A stretch of DNA of 64,000 bases from positions 61,437 through 125,436 of the forward strand of contig NZ_QNRC01000014.1 of NCBI RefSeq assembly GCF_003709565.1. The letters run 5' to 3'. Positions 42,387-50,655 of this stretch are shown here, piece by piece. The notes under the pieces were generated by a model. That model did not search any database, had not been told where the DNA came from, and saw nothing but the letters and a program-made list of their open reading frames with translations. Position numbers and translations under genes: made by a program. The DNA is from Paracoccus sigandri. GTDB taxonomy: Bacteria; Pseudomonadota; Alphaproteobacteria; Rhodobacterales; Rhodobacteraceae. Each line of letters opens with the position of its first letter. Positions within the stretch are counted from its first letter, which is position 1.

Positions 42387-42788
42387 ATGGACACCAAAGC
42401 CCTGATCGCCGCTTATTACGAGGCCTTCAACGCCGGCCAGACCGACCGCATGATGGAGATGCTGCATGACGAGGTCGAGCATCACGTCAACGAGGGCCAG
42501 ATCCGCAAGGGCAAGGAGCTGTTCGCCGAGTTCAACCGCCACATGGCCGAGTCCTATCGGGAAAACCTGACCGACATGGTGATCTTCGCCAATGAGGCGG
42601 GGGACCGCGCGGCGGCGGAATTCGTGGTGAACGGGACCTATCTGAAGACCGATCCCGGCCTGCCCGAGGCGAAGGGCCAGACCTATCGGCTGCCCGCCGG
42701 GGCCTTCTTCACCATCCGCGACGGCAAGATCGCGCGGGTAACGACCTATTACAACCTTGCCGACTGGATCGCCCAGGTCAGCGCATGA
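42387..42788 (+). CDS. NTF2-like / SnoaL-type protein (ketosteroid-isomerase-related)
   Basis: A 133-residue protein of the NTF2-like fold: an N-terminal helix pair (LIAAYYEAFNAGQTDRMMEML), a strand region beginning VEHHVNEG, and C-terminal strands ending GKIARVTTYYNLADWIAQV. This scaffold hosts many small-molecule enzymes and binding proteins, so no reaction can be assigned. AAGGAG 7 nt before the ATG at 42387 fixes the start. It is the first gene of a three-gene operon with 4-bp overlaps (NTF2-like, GNAT, nitrilase). Confidence 0.8.
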   Translation: MDTKALIAAYYEAFNAGQTDRMMEMLHDEVEHHVNEGQIRKGKELFAEFNRHMAESYRENLTDMVIFANEAGDRAAAEFVVNGTYLKTDPGLPEAKGQTYRLPAGAFFTIRDGKIARVTTYYNLADWIAQVSA

Positions 42789-43369
42789 GCGTCACCACCC
42801 GCATCCTGACCGGCGAGGCCCTGGCCGCGGCGCTGGACGACGTGGCGCGGCTGCGCATCGCCGTGTTCCGCGACTGGCCCTATCTCTATGACGGGGACCT
42901 GGATTACGAGCGGAGCTACCTGACCGCCTATCAGTCGCCCGGCGCGGTGGTCGTGGTGGCCGAGGATGGCGGGCGGATCGTCGGCGCCTCGACCGGGGCG
43001 CCGATGGCCGATCACGCGGGCGATTTCGGCGCCGCCTTCGCGGAGCGTCCCGAGCCGCTGTCGCAGATCTTCTATTGCGCCGAATCGGTGCTGCTGCCGG
43101 ACTGGCGCGGGCATGGGCTGGGCCATGCCTTCTTCGATGCGCGCGAAGACCACGCCCGGCGGCTGGGCTTCCGGTATTCGGCCTTCTGCAGCGTGCAGCG
43201 GCCGGCGGACCATCCCCTGCGCCCGGCGGATTATCGCCCGCTGGACGGTTTCTGGCGCAAACGCGGCTATGCGCCCCTGCCGGGCGTGGTCGCCAGCTTT
43301 TCATGGAAGGATGTCGGCCAGGCCGAGGCCACCGACAAGCCGCTGCAATTCTGGATGAGGGCGCTGTGA
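42785..43369 (+). CDS. GNAT-family N-acetyltransferase
   Basis: A 194-residue acetyltransferase fold. The core has VVVVAEDGGRIVGASTG, a beta-4 strand region IFYCAESVLLPDWRGHGLGHAFFDAREDHAR with the acetyl-CoA pyrophosphate-binding RGHGLG (Q/RxxGxG/A), and a hydrophobic strand after it. The substrate is unknown. It overlaps both neighbours by 4 bp, implying one transcript with the NTF2-like protein and the nitrilase; a shared role in acylated or amide metabolites is only a guess. Confidence 0.85.
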   Translation: MSVTTRILTGEALAAALDDVARLRIAVFRDWPYLYDGDLDYERSYLTAYQSPGAVVVVAEDGGRIVGASTGAPMADHAGDFGAAFAERPEPLSQIFYCAESVLLPDWRGHGLGHAFFDAREDHARRLGFRYSAFCSVQRPADHPLRPADYRPLDGFWRKRGYAPLPGVVASFSWKDVGQAEATDKPLQFWMRAL

Positions 43370-44232
43370 CCCGGATCGTGAAAATCGCCGCCGCCGCCTA
43401 TCCGATCGACTGGTTCGAGGATTTCGGCCAGTATCGGGCCAAGATCACCCGCTGGGTTGAGGATGCGCAGGGCGCCGATCTGCTGGTCTTTCCCGAATAT
43501 GGCGCGATGGAGCTGGCCTCGCTTGGCGGGCGCGCGGTGGCGGGCGACCTGGAGGCATCGCTGCACGAGGTCGCCAGGCACCGGGACCGCGTGGCGGCGC
43601 TGCACGAGGATCTGGCGCGGCGGCATGGCTGCCATATCCTCGGCGCCTCGGGTCCGGTCTTCGAGGGCGCGCGTCCGGTGAACCGCGCGGTGCTGTTCGG
43701 GCCGGATGGCCGGATCGGGCATCAGGACAAGCAGATCATGACCCGGTTCGAGCGCGAGGAATGGGATGTCGCGGGCGCGCCGGGGCTGCGGGTCTTCGAC
43801 ACCGCGCTGGGACGGATCGGCATCCTGATCTGCTATGACAGCGAATTCCCGCTGCTGGGCCGGCTGCTGGCCGAGGCGGAGGTGGAACTGATCCTGGTGC
43901 CCTCCTGCACCGACACGGTGGCGGGGTTTTCGCGCGTGCGCATCGGGGCGATGGCGCGGGCGCTGGAAAGCCAATGCGTGGTGGTCCATGCGCCCACGGT
44001 GGGCGATTGCGACTGGATGCCGGCGCTGGACGAAAATCGTGGCCGGGCGGCGATCTATGGCCCGCCGGACGGCTTCTGGCCCGAGACCGGCATCATCGCC
44101 GAGGGCGGGATGGACCGCCCCGGCTGGGTCGTCGCCGAGATCGACCTGTCGCGCGTCGAGCAGAGCCGGCGGGACGGCGCGGTCCTGCCCTTCGCCCATT
44201 GGCCCGAATCGCGCGCGCCGAAGCTGATCTGA
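43366..44232 (+). CDS. Carbon-nitrogen hydrolase (nitrilase superfamily)
   Basis: A 288-residue amidase/nitrilase-fold hydrolase. The catalytic triad is visible as Glu44 (LVFPEYGAMEL), Lys122 (HQDKQIMTRFE) and Cys156 (ILICYDSEFPLLG), in family order. The start is GTG 43366, which overlaps the GNAT stop and has GAGG upstream. It probably hydrolyses an amide; nitrilase activity itself is not implied. Within-family substrate cannot be told. Confidence 0.87.
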   Translation: MTRIVKIAAAAYPIDWFEDFGQYRAKITRWVEDAQGADLLVFPEYGAMELASLGGRAVAGDLEASLHEVARHRDRVAALHEDLARRHGCHILGASGPVFEGARPVNRAVLFGPDGRIGHQDKQIMTRFEREEWDVAGAPGLRVFDTALGRIGILICYDSEFPLLGRLLAEAEVELILVPSCTDTVAGFSRVRIGAMARALESQCVVVHAPTVGDCDWMPALDENRGRAAIYGPPDGFWPETGIIAEGGMDRPGWVVAEIDLSRVEQSRRDGAVLPFAHWPESRAPKLI

Positions 44233-44254
44233 GCCCGCCGCGCGGCGATAGGGT

Positions 44255-44578
44255 TCAGGCGGGTTCGGCGGCGATGTGCTGGATGGCGCTGAACCCCTCG
44301 AAGCGCGGGGCGCCGACATGCAGCTTGCGGCTGTCGCCGGCGCGCTGATGGGCGGCGCGGAACTGGTCGCTGCGGGTCCAGTTGCGGAAATCCTCCTCGC
44401 TGCGCCAGACCGTGTGCGAGGCATAGAGCCGGTTGCCGTCCTCCTCGGGGCCCTTCAGCATGTGGAATTCGACGAAGCCGGGCAGTTCCTTCAGGTGGCT
44501 GTCGCGGCTCAGCCACAGCGCCTCGAATTCATCGGCATTTTCCAGCGGCACGGTGAAGCGGTTCATCGCAAGATACAT
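44255..44578 (-). CDS. Antibiotic-biosynthesis-monooxygenase-fold protein, IsdG-like
   Basis: A 107-residue ferredoxin-like (ABM) protein. Asn6, Trp67 and His77 occupy the positions of the catalytic Asn7-Trp67-His77 set of the haem-degrading monooxygenases IsdG/IsdI, and the segment WTRSDQFRAAH matches their WxxSDxFxxAH helix. This suggests haem degradation (an HmuQ-like role), though other ABM proteins with different substrates exist. AAGGA 6 nt before the ATG at 44578 fixes the start. It is convergent with the nitrilase gene (22-bp gap), and no haem uptake genes are nearby. Confidence 0.75.
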   Translation of the reverse strand: MYLAMNRFTVPLENADEFEALWLSRDSHLKELPGFVEFHMLKGPEEDGNRLYASHTVWRSEEDFRNWTRSDQFRAAHQRAGDSRKLHVGAPRFEGFSAIQHIAAEPA

Positions 44579-44681
44579 CGGGCGTCCTTTCGCGGTTGCA
44601 CGCCGCTTGCCGGGCGTCCGGTCCATGGCGGCGGTCGTCGGTTCTGGCTGACGCGGTGGGCCACGCTGGCTGAAAATCTGG

Positions 44682-45881
44682 CTATACCTTCGCTGTCGCC
44701 CCGTCAAAGGCGGCGTCAAAACCGGCGGCCGGCGCCAGCATCGGGTGCAGGTCCTCGGGCGACAGGACGAAATCGCCGGCCGGGCGCGCCAGCAGGCGCT
44801 GGCGGGTGGCCTGCAGCTGGGCGCCGGGCAGGTGGCGCAGGAAATCGGCCAGCAGCTGGGGATCGGCGCGCTCGATCACATAGCCCAGCCCATCCGCGAC
44901 GATCCGCCGCCCGGTCTGCGTGCCGGCCAGCGCGACCGAGGGGCAGCCGCACCAGCTGGCCTCATAAATGCGGTTCGGCAGCAGCCAGTCGGAGTTCGTG
45001 CCGCCCTGCCACAGGTCCTGCGCCCAGACCAGGTCGCAGCCGGCATAGACCTGCGCCAGGTCCTGCGGATAGGCATAGGGGCCGGTCCATTCGACATTGT
45101 CGCGCGCGGCGACGGCCTGGTGAAAGCCCCGCACCGCGTGGTCGTGCAGCTGGCCCGCGAAACGCAGGCGCAGCGCCGCGCCCATGCGGTCGGCGGTGGC
45201 CAGCAGCAGGTCGACCGAGCGCTGGCAGCGGATCGCGCCGACCAGCCCGATGGTCAGCGGCGCGGCCATGCGCGGCCGGGGACAGGGGCGCGGCGGCATG
45301 GTGGCCGGATCGGTGCCCAGCCACAGCTTGTTCTCCACCAGCGCCACCGGGCCGCGCCAGCCCTGCATCGGCGTGAAATAGTTTTCCATGAAACCGGGCG
45401 AGGACAGCACCAGCAGCGCCGACCGGGCAAGGACCAGCCGCTCGGCCCGGCGCATGGCCATGCCGATCGGATCGCGCCGGGTCATCATCCCGTGGATGTC
45501 CAGGCATTCATAGACCAGCGGCGCGGGCGGCCGCCCGCTGCGCTGCGCCGCCAGGCGGCAGGCGGCCAGCGCGATCAGCGCAAGGTCCAGGTTGCGCGCG
45601 ATCACTAGCCGCGCCGCGGCCAGCCGCTGCCATTCGCGCATTACCCGGCGCACCGCGCCCGCCAGCCCCAGCGCCCGGCCCGCGATGTCGTTGTGGCGCA
45701 CCTCACCCAGGTCGACATTCACCCAGTCGGGCGTGAAATCCGGCCCGCCCGCGCGGCGCTGGCAGAAGGACGTCACCTCGCAGCCCAGTGCCTCCAGGGC
45801 GCGGATGCGGCGGATCTGCGAGGCTTCCGCCACATCGAAGCCGAAGACCGCGACCGGCAGGGGCTGGCGCATGTCCCTCAT
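44682..45881 (-). CDS. Glycosyltransferase (GT-B, GT4-like)
   Basis: A 399-residue putative glycosyltransferase. The N-terminal Rossmann-like half opens VAVFGFDVAEASQIRRIRALEALGCEVTSF. The C-terminal half has LTIGLVGAIRCQRSVDLLL and WLLPNRIYEASWCGCPSVAL, the usual place of the nucleotide-sugar EX7E-type motif (YEASWCGCPSVAL). It belongs to the leftward exo-type operon and its start overlaps the stop of the next upstream gene (ATGA at 45878). Donor and linkage are unknown. The 3' end is the end of that operon. Confidence 0.8.
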   Translation of the reverse strand: MRDMRQPLPVAVFGFDVAEASQIRRIRALEALGCEVTSFCQRRAGGPDFTPDWVNVDLGEVRHNDIAGRALGLAGAVRRVMREWQRLAAARLVIARNLDLALIALAACRLAAQRSGRPPAPLVYECLDIHGMMTRRDPIGMAMRRAERLVLARSALLVLSSPGFMENYFTPMQGWRGPVALVENKLWLGTDPATMPPRPCPRPRMAAPLTIGLVGAIRCQRSVDLLLATADRMGAALRLRFAGQLHDHAVRGFHQAVAARDNVEWTGPYAYPQDLAQVYAGCDLVWAQDLWQGGTNSDWLLPNRIYEASWCGCPSVALAGTQTGRRIVADGLGYVIERADPQLLADFLRHLPGAQLQATRQRLLARPAGDFVLSPEDLHPMLAPAAGFDAAFDGATAKV

Positions 45882-46768
45882 ACCGGGTCGCGTCCGTAAA
45901 GCTGCGGCTGGCTGCGGTCGAACAGCCCGGCGCAGACGCCGCGATGCAGCTGGCCGCGCAGATACCAGAAGTTGCGCCGCGTCTCGCCCGAGGCCAGCGC
46001 CTGGCGCAGCCGGCAATATCCCGCCTTGGCCGCCGCGCGGACCAGCAGCGATGCCCGTTCCGGGGCCGAGCGGGCGGTGACGATATGGGTCTGCCCCATG
46101 CGATAGCGGCGCACCGCCAGCCATTCCAGCGTCTGGCGCGCGGGCGGCACCGGCTCGGTCACGACCGCCAGGGGGGCGGGGACGATCTGCGCGCCCATCC
46201 GGGTCAGGCGCAGGAAGAACTCGGTATCCTCGCCCCCGGTCTGGCCGCGCGACAGGTCATAGCGCTGGCCCTGCCAGGGCATCCCCTTCCAGCGCAGCAG
46301 GACATTGCCGCTGTTGGCGATCGGGCGCTTGGTCCGTGCCGGATGGGTGGAATGCAGGTCCAGCTCGCGCAGCCAGGCGGGCGCGTCCTCGGGATAGATG
46401 GCCCGGACGGTTCCCAGCGCCCCATCCGCGCCGCTGGCCTCGGCCGCCTTGAGGATCTGCACCAGCCAGTCGGGGGCGACGGTCTCGTCATCGTCCAGGC
46501 TGGCGATCCAGTCGGCGTCAGCGGCCGCCTCCAGGCAGGCGTTGCGGGCGACCGAGATGTTGCGGGCGGGCGCGTGGAGATAGAGGCAGGGAAAGGGCAG
46601 CGCCCGCGCCGCCGCCTCAACCGTGGCGCGGGCGCTGTCGGTATCGTCGTTGTCGGCGACGACCAGCCGCAGATCGGCCGGCACCGGATGCAGGCGGGCG
46701 ATGGCGGCGATGGCCTCGGCCACCTGCGGGCGGCGGAAGGTGCACATCACGATGTCGATACGCGTCAT
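45878..46768 (-). CDS. Family 2 glycosyltransferase (ExoM-like)
   Basis: A 296-residue GT2 enzyme. The GT-A core opens IDIVMCTFRRPQVAEAI; the donor-binding DDDETVAPDWL region supplies the DxD motif; NSGNVLLRWKGMPW and GGEDTEFFLRLTRMGAQIV give the acceptor/catalytic ED motif. The last 80 residues are basic and may contact the membrane. Among characterised proteins it most resembles ExoM-type glucosyltransferases of succinoglycan synthesis, but the sugar is not proven. It overlaps both neighbours by 4 bp. Confidence 0.85.
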   Translation of the reverse strand: MTRIDIVMCTFRRPQVAEAIAAIARLHPVPADLRLVVADNDDTDSARATVEAAARALPFPCLYLHAPARNISVARNACLEAAADADWIASLDDDETVAPDWLVQILKAAEASGADGALGTVRAIYPEDAPAWLRELDLHSTHPARTKRPIANSGNVLLRWKGMPWQGQRYDLSRGQTGGEDTEFFLRLTRMGAQIVPAPLAVVTEPVPPARQTLEWLAVRRYRMGQTHIVTARSAPERASLLVRAAAKAGYCRLRQALASGETRRNFWYLRGQLHRGVCAGLFDRSQPQLYGRDPV

Positions 46769-47811
46769 GCCGCGGTCCTTCTTGCAATTCCGGTCAGAAA
46801 TCCCGCCCCCCAGGGCAGGTGCATCGCGGCCAGCGCCGGACCCGCCAGCAGCCCGCAGGCGCTGCGATGGCGCAGCGCCATGGCCGCCGAGGCCCCCGCT
46901 AGCAGCGCCAGATAGGCCAGCGGCCAGATCAGCCCCGCCCCGGCCAGCAGCGGCAGGCCCGCCGCCAGCCCGGCGGCGGCCGTGGCCAGCCCGGCCAGCA
47001 GCAGCACCAGGTTCAGCGCCGGGGCGATCTGACGCGGCCGGGGGCGGATGCCGTGCTTGCGGCAGGTGCGGGCGCGGCCGCGGCCATAGTTCCAGTATTG
47101 CCGCGCCAGCGACCGCAGGCCCGGCCGCATCCGGTAATCCAGCCGCAGATCGTCGGCCATCCAGATCCGCCCGCCGGCCTGCCGGAGGCGGTGGTCCAGC
47201 TCGGCATCCTCGTTATGGCTGAAGCGCGGGTCATAGCCGCCGACATGGCGAAACCAGGTCAGCTCCATCGCCGCGTGATGGCCGTGATCCACCTCGCCGG
47301 AACGGCGCCCGCCGCGATGCGCCGACCCGCCCGAGCCCAGCCTCGTGTCCACGATCCACGCCGCGGCCCGCGAAAAGCAGCCCCGGCCGCGCGAATCCAT
47401 CGGCACCACGACCGAGGCATGCCCCGTCTGCACCAGCCGGTCGGCCACCCGCATCGCGAAGCCGGGCGGATAGGTCGCATGGGCATCGGCGCGGACCAGG
47501 ATCCGGTGCCGGGGTTCGGCGCATAGCCGGACCGCGCGGTTGATGCCGGCCGATTGCAGGCGCTGCGGATTGTCGATCAGGCGGATCTGCGGAAACTGCC
47601 GCGACAGGGCTGCCACGATGGCGCGTGTGGCGTCGGAACTGCCGCCGTCGGCGACGACCAGATCGGCCTGTGCCAGGCGCGGATCGCCGGCCAGAAGCGA
47701 GCGCAGGCAGGCCTCGATCCCGGCGGCCTCGTTCAACGTAGGCACGACGATCAGCACTTCGGCGCCGGTCAGGGCGGTGCCGGTCGCGGCCGGGGGAAGC
47801 GGCCGGTTCAT
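46765..47811 (-). CDS. exoA: ExoA-like family 2 glycosyltransferase
   Basis: A 348-residue membrane-linked GT2 protein. VLIVVPTLNEAAGIEACLRSLL, DLVVADGGSSDATR, RILVRADAHATYPPGF and HNEDAELDHRLRQAGGRIW are all typical of ExoA of Sinorhizobium. QYWNYGRGR is the processivity-like motif, and three C-terminal helices follow (LVLLLAGLATAAAGLAAGLPLL onward). It adds a sugar to a lipid-linked exopolysaccharide intermediate. The start at 47811 overlaps the flippase stop in ATGA; the longer open frame upstream is a shadow of that gene. Confidence 0.85.
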   Translation of the reverse strand: MNRPLPPAATGTALTGAEVLIVVPTLNEAAGIEACLRSLLAGDPRLAQADLVVADGGSSDATRAIVAALSRQFPQIRLIDNPQRLQSAGINRAVRLCAEPRHRILVRADAHATYPPGFAMRVADRLVQTGHASVVVPMDSRGRGCFSRAAAWIVDTRLGSGGSAHRGGRRSGEVDHGHHAAMELTWFRHVGGYDPRFSHNEDAELDHRLRQAGGRIWMADDLRLDYRMRPGLRSLARQYWNYGRGRARTCRKHGIRPRPRQIAPALNLVLLLAGLATAAAGLAAGLPLLAGAGLIWPLAYLALLAGASAAMALRHRSACGLLAGPALAAMHLPWGAGFLTGIARRTAA

Positions 47812-49175
47812 GACGCACCGCCTGCTGCTGCGGGCCGGGCGAACAGGTGGCGGATCGTCAGGATCGAGGGGTCGATCTGCAGCCTCGCGCGGCAGAACCA
47901 GGCCATGATCGCCTGCGCCGCGGCATAGCCGATCACCGCGCCCGCTGCGGCGCCCTCCAGCCCGCCAAGCGCGCCCAGCCCGCAGATGGCCGCCACGGTG
48001 ACGGCGCCGCCGATGACATTGCCCAGGAAATCCTCGCGCCCGCGCCCCGCGCTGGTCAGCAGGACCGCGCCCGGCCCGGCCAGCACCGCCGAGACGGGCA
48101 GCAACAGCAGGACCAGCATCGCGGGCAGGGCCGGGGCATAATCCGGCCCGAACCAGCCAAGCGCCATCTCGCCCGCCAGCAGGACCAGCGCCACGCCCAG
48201 GCCCAGCCCGCCCAGCTTGATCGCGGCCGAGCTTGCCAGCAACCGGTCGCGCCGCCGCGGCTGGCCGGCCACCATGGCCCGTGCGATCGGCTGGCTGAAG
48301 GCGACATCCACGGCCACCACGCCGAAATTGAGGATGTTGATGATCGAGAAGGCGACCGTGAAGCGGCTCAGGTCGTCGCCCGCCAGCACCAGCGCCGCCA
48401 TCGCGATCAGCAGCGACTTGCGATATTCGCTCATGATCAGGCCGGGGGTCATCCACAGGCCCAGCCCGACCCATTGCCGCCGGTTCCGGGCGCGGGCGCC
48501 TGGTCCCGCCAGCGGCGCGAAGGCGCCGCGCAGCAGCCATTGCTGGATCAGCGCTGCCGTCAGTTCGGACAGCGCGAAAAGCGCGACCACATGCCAGGCC
48601 TGCAGCGCCAGCCCCGCCGCCCAGGCCAGGCCCAGCCCCAGCGACAGCACCACCGGCCCGGCCAGCAGCCGGGGCAGCAACCCCTGCCGCATCGCGCCAA
48701 GCGCGGTCGCGTGCCGCCCCGTCGCCCGCGCCATCGCCGTCGCCGCCATCGCGACGATGACCGCGGCGATCATCCCCGCGCCGCCCTGCTGGACCATGGC
48801 GATCCCCAGCGCGACGGGCGGCAGCATCAGCGGGATGGTCAGCCGGTTGAAGCGGATGAAGCCGGCGGCCTCGGCCCGGCGCCCGTCATGCAGGGCCGGC
48901 ACCAGAAAGCGCATCGAGGCCGATTCGACGTTGAACGTCAGCAGGATCGAGGCGATCTGCGCGACCGCGATGGCCTGGAAGACGGCGCCCGAGTCCTCGG
49001 GCCGGACCAGCCGCACCAGCAGCATGGTCCAGACCAGCGCCAGAAGATTGCTGCCGATCCGCGCCGCGACCAGCAGCAGCGAATTCAGCAGCCCGACGCC
49101 GTGATCGCCCTTGGCGATTCTTTTGATAAAATTTTCAGCTTTCGGTTGCATCACGGGCATCGGCATGTCAGCCAT
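47808..49175 (-). CDS. Polysaccharide flippase (Wzx/ExoT-type, MOP superfamily)
   Basis: A 455-residue protein with 12 or more predicted helices of the polysaccharide flippase type. It opens with a basic amphipathic segment (FIKRIAKGDHGVGLLNSLLLVAARIG), as seen in Wzx, and contains WTMLLVRLVRPEDSGAVFQAIAVAQI. It would move lipid-linked repeat units to the outer leaflet for the Wzy-type polymerase encoded at 51377. It is the first gene of the leftward operon flippase-ExoA-GT2-GT4, and its start is 102 bp from a small divergent gene. Confidence 0.82.
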   Translation of the reverse strand: MADMPMPVMQPKAENFIKRIAKGDHGVGLLNSLLLVAARIGSNLLALVWTMLLVRLVRPEDSGAVFQAIAVAQIASILLTFNVESASMRFLVPALHDGRRAEAAGFIRFNRLTIPLMLPPVALGIAMVQQGGAGMIAAVIVAMAATAMARATGRHATALGAMRQGLLPRLLAGPVVLSLGLGLAWAAGLALQAWHVVALFALSELTAALIQQWLLRGAFAPLAGPGARARNRRQWVGLGLWMTPGLIMSEYRKSLLIAMAALVLAGDDLSRFTVAFSIINILNFGVVAVDVAFSQPIARAMVAGQPRRRDRLLASSAAIKLGGLGLGVALVLLAGEMALGWFGPDYAPALPAMLVLLLLPVSAVLAGPGAVLLTSAGRGREDFLGNVIGGAVTVAAICGLGALGGLEGAAAGAVIGYAAAQAIMAWFCRARLQIDPSILTIRHLFARPAAAGGAS

Positions 49176-49277
49176 GACGCGGTCCGGGCAGGGATGTCGC
49201 GGGCATTGTTTCGCGGTCTGGGTAAAGCAATCGGTTCACTTGTGGTTTGTCTGGAAAATTCATGCTCATATGATGCC

Positions 49278-49442
49278 ATGACATTGGGGCATCTGATCAT
49301 CGGGCTTGTGGCGGGCGGCATCATCGGTGCCTGTGCCTCTCTGGTTTTCGGTCTGGGTCTCTGGGGCAGCCTGGGGGTCTTCGTGGTCGCGGCCAACCTG
49401 GCGGCGCTGCTGTCGATGTGGCGCGACGGCAGCCGGCGCTGA
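49278..49442 (+). CDS. Small membrane protein (54 residues)
   Basis: A short frame from ATG 49278 to TGA 49442 encodes 54 residues with two hydrophobic, glycine-rich helices (LIIGLVAGGIIGACASLVFG and LWGSLGVFVVAANLAALLSM) and a basic tail WRDGSRR. No clear ribosome site precedes it. It fills the gap between the divergent flippase gene and convergent exoY. The helices and positive-inside tail look like a real small membrane protein, but the frame could also be chance. Confidence 0.5.
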   Translation: MTLGHLIIGLVAGGIIGACASLVFGLGLWGSLGVFVVAANLAALLSMWRDGSRR

Positions 49443-49457
49443 GGCGTCAGGCGCGGC

Positions 49458-50138
49458 CTACTTGCCGGTCGCGCCCAGGACCACCAGCGCCGTGCGCGCG
49501 ATGATCGCCAGATCGCCGGCAAGGGTCAGCTCGCGCGCATAGGCCTCGTCCATGGCGACCCGCGCCGCATAGCTGATGTCGTTGCGCCCGCTGACCTGCC
49601 AGCGTCCGGTCAGCCCCGGCCGCACCGACATGTAGGCCTCGCGCGCCGGACCATAGAGATCCAGCTCGGCCTCGGGCACGGGGCGGGGGCCGACCAGGCT
49701 CATCTCGCCGCGCAGCACGTTCAGCAGCTGCGGCAGCTCGTCCAGGCTGGTCTTGCGCAGGAAGCTCCCGATCCCGGTGATCCGGGGGTCGTCGGCCAGC
49801 TTGCGGCTGCTTTCCCATTCCCGGCGCGCGCCGGGATCCTGCGCCAGAAGCTCGGCCAGGCGGCGATCGGCATCGGGCACCATGGTGCGGAATTTCAGGC
49901 AGGTGAAGGGCTGGCCGTCGCGGCCGATGCGGCGGTGCCCGAACAGCACCGGCCCGCGTTGCCATGACAGCCCGGCGGAAAGCAACATGATCAGCGGCGC
50001 GAAGACCGCGATCAGCACCAGCGCGCCGGTCACGTCCAGCAGCCGCTTTCCCCAAGCTGCGTAGAAGCTGGCAGAGGCATCCATGCCGGCATGGTCGGGC
50101 TGGCGGCGCCCCCACTTCTTCATCGCATCAGACAACAT
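49458..50138 (-). CDS. exoY: ExoY-like undecaprenyl-phosphate sugar-1-phosphate transferase
   Basis: A 226-residue bacterial sugar transferase that starts exopolysaccharide repeat units by moving a sugar-1-phosphate to undecaprenyl phosphate. One N-terminal helix (about 35-55) is followed by LKFRTM (81-86), SLDELPQLLNVLRGEMSLVGPRP (about 131-153) and GLTGRWQVSGR, all strongly conserved. Its short form resembles ExoY (galactosyl) of rhizobia. The start at 50138 has GAGGAG about 10 nt upstream; longer frames are rejected. It faces a 517-bp regulatory gap. Confidence 0.9.
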   Translation of the reverse strand: MLSDAMKKWGRRQPDHAGMDASASFYAAWGKRLLDVTGALVLIAVFAPLIMLLSAGLSWQRGPVLFGHRRIGRDGQPFTCLKFRTMVPDADRRLAELLAQDPGARREWESSRKLADDPRITGIGSFLRKTSLDELPQLLNVLRGEMSLVGPRPVPEAELDLYGPAREAYMSVRPGLTGRWQVSGRNDISYAARVAMDEAYARELTLAGDLAIIARTALVVLGATGK

Positions 50139-50374
50139 CAAAACACTCTCCTCGGAATGAGGAACAACACGAAAAAAACACGCGCGACCGGAAATATGAC
50201 GGCCCACAAGTCCCGCGGCGGGCGGGTGCAAGTCAATTCAGGCTCTCCGGCCCGCAATGCTGCTGCGCAGAAAATTGCCGGTTTTACAGAGATGCAGCCC
50301 CCGGGATCACCAGCAGCTATCGCGCTGGATGAGCCGGCCCTGTGACGGCGTCCAGCCCGTTTCTGCCCTGCGCG

Positions 50375-50394
50375 GAAATTGTGCGGACAATTTC
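50375..50394. promoter_or_regulatory. Perfect inverted repeat GAAATTGT-GCGG-ACAATTTC
   Basis: Eight-base perfect arms with a 4-bp spacer, AT-rich within GC-rich DNA, about 240 bp before exoY and 262 bp before the PIG-L gene. It is a good candidate operator for a dimeric transcription factor. No family match is claimed. Confidence 0.5.
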
Positions 50395-50456
50395 AGGAAT
50401 CGTGATCCGGCAGACAAGGACCCTGCAGCTTCAAGTTGTTTTCTGGGAATCCCCGA

Positions 50457-50476
50457 ATCGGCGGAAAATCGCCGAT
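50457..50476. promoter_or_regulatory. Perfect inverted repeat ATCGGCG-GAAAAT-CGCCGAT
   Basis: Seven-base perfect arms around a 6-nt A-rich loop. It could be an operator, or a hairpin in a long leader of the rightward exo operon; there is no T tract after it. Confidence 0.4.
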
Positions 50477-50655
50477 GAGGCGTCCCGCCACCCCCGGCCG
50501 CCGATGCTTTCGGCGTGAACCCCTGACCGCTGGCGGGCGGGTGCGGATCGGCGGGCCACCGGGGAATTGAAACGCCCGGCCGGTTTGCGTAGGCAGTCGG
50601 CTGCTGCCGGAGGTTTTCCGCCGGACCTTGTTCCAAGTAAGACGATTGTTGTTTC

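Larger units (their letters stand above)
50139..50655. promoter_or_regulatory. 517-bp intergenic region between divergent exo genes
   Basis: No convincing gene is seen; short frames here lack ribosome sites and typical codon use. The region separates leftward exoY from the rightward PIG-L, Wzy, sulfotransferase and ExoP-like genes, so it should hold promoters for both. It contains the perfect inverted repeats listed separately at 50375-50394 and 50457-50476, and a near-perfect stem (one mismatch) with loop TTTT at 50607-50624. Confidence 0.6.

Noticed and set aside
46765..48540. Long N-terminal extension of the ExoA-like protein up to 48540
   Set aside because: The extra 243 codons lie inside the flippase gene in another frame and look like its shadow; the ATGA overlap at 47808-47811 marks the real start.
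50257..50478. Short frames in the exo intergenic region as possible genes
   Set aside because: They have no ribosome site, no hydrophobic or domain pattern, and cross the perfect inverted repeats.
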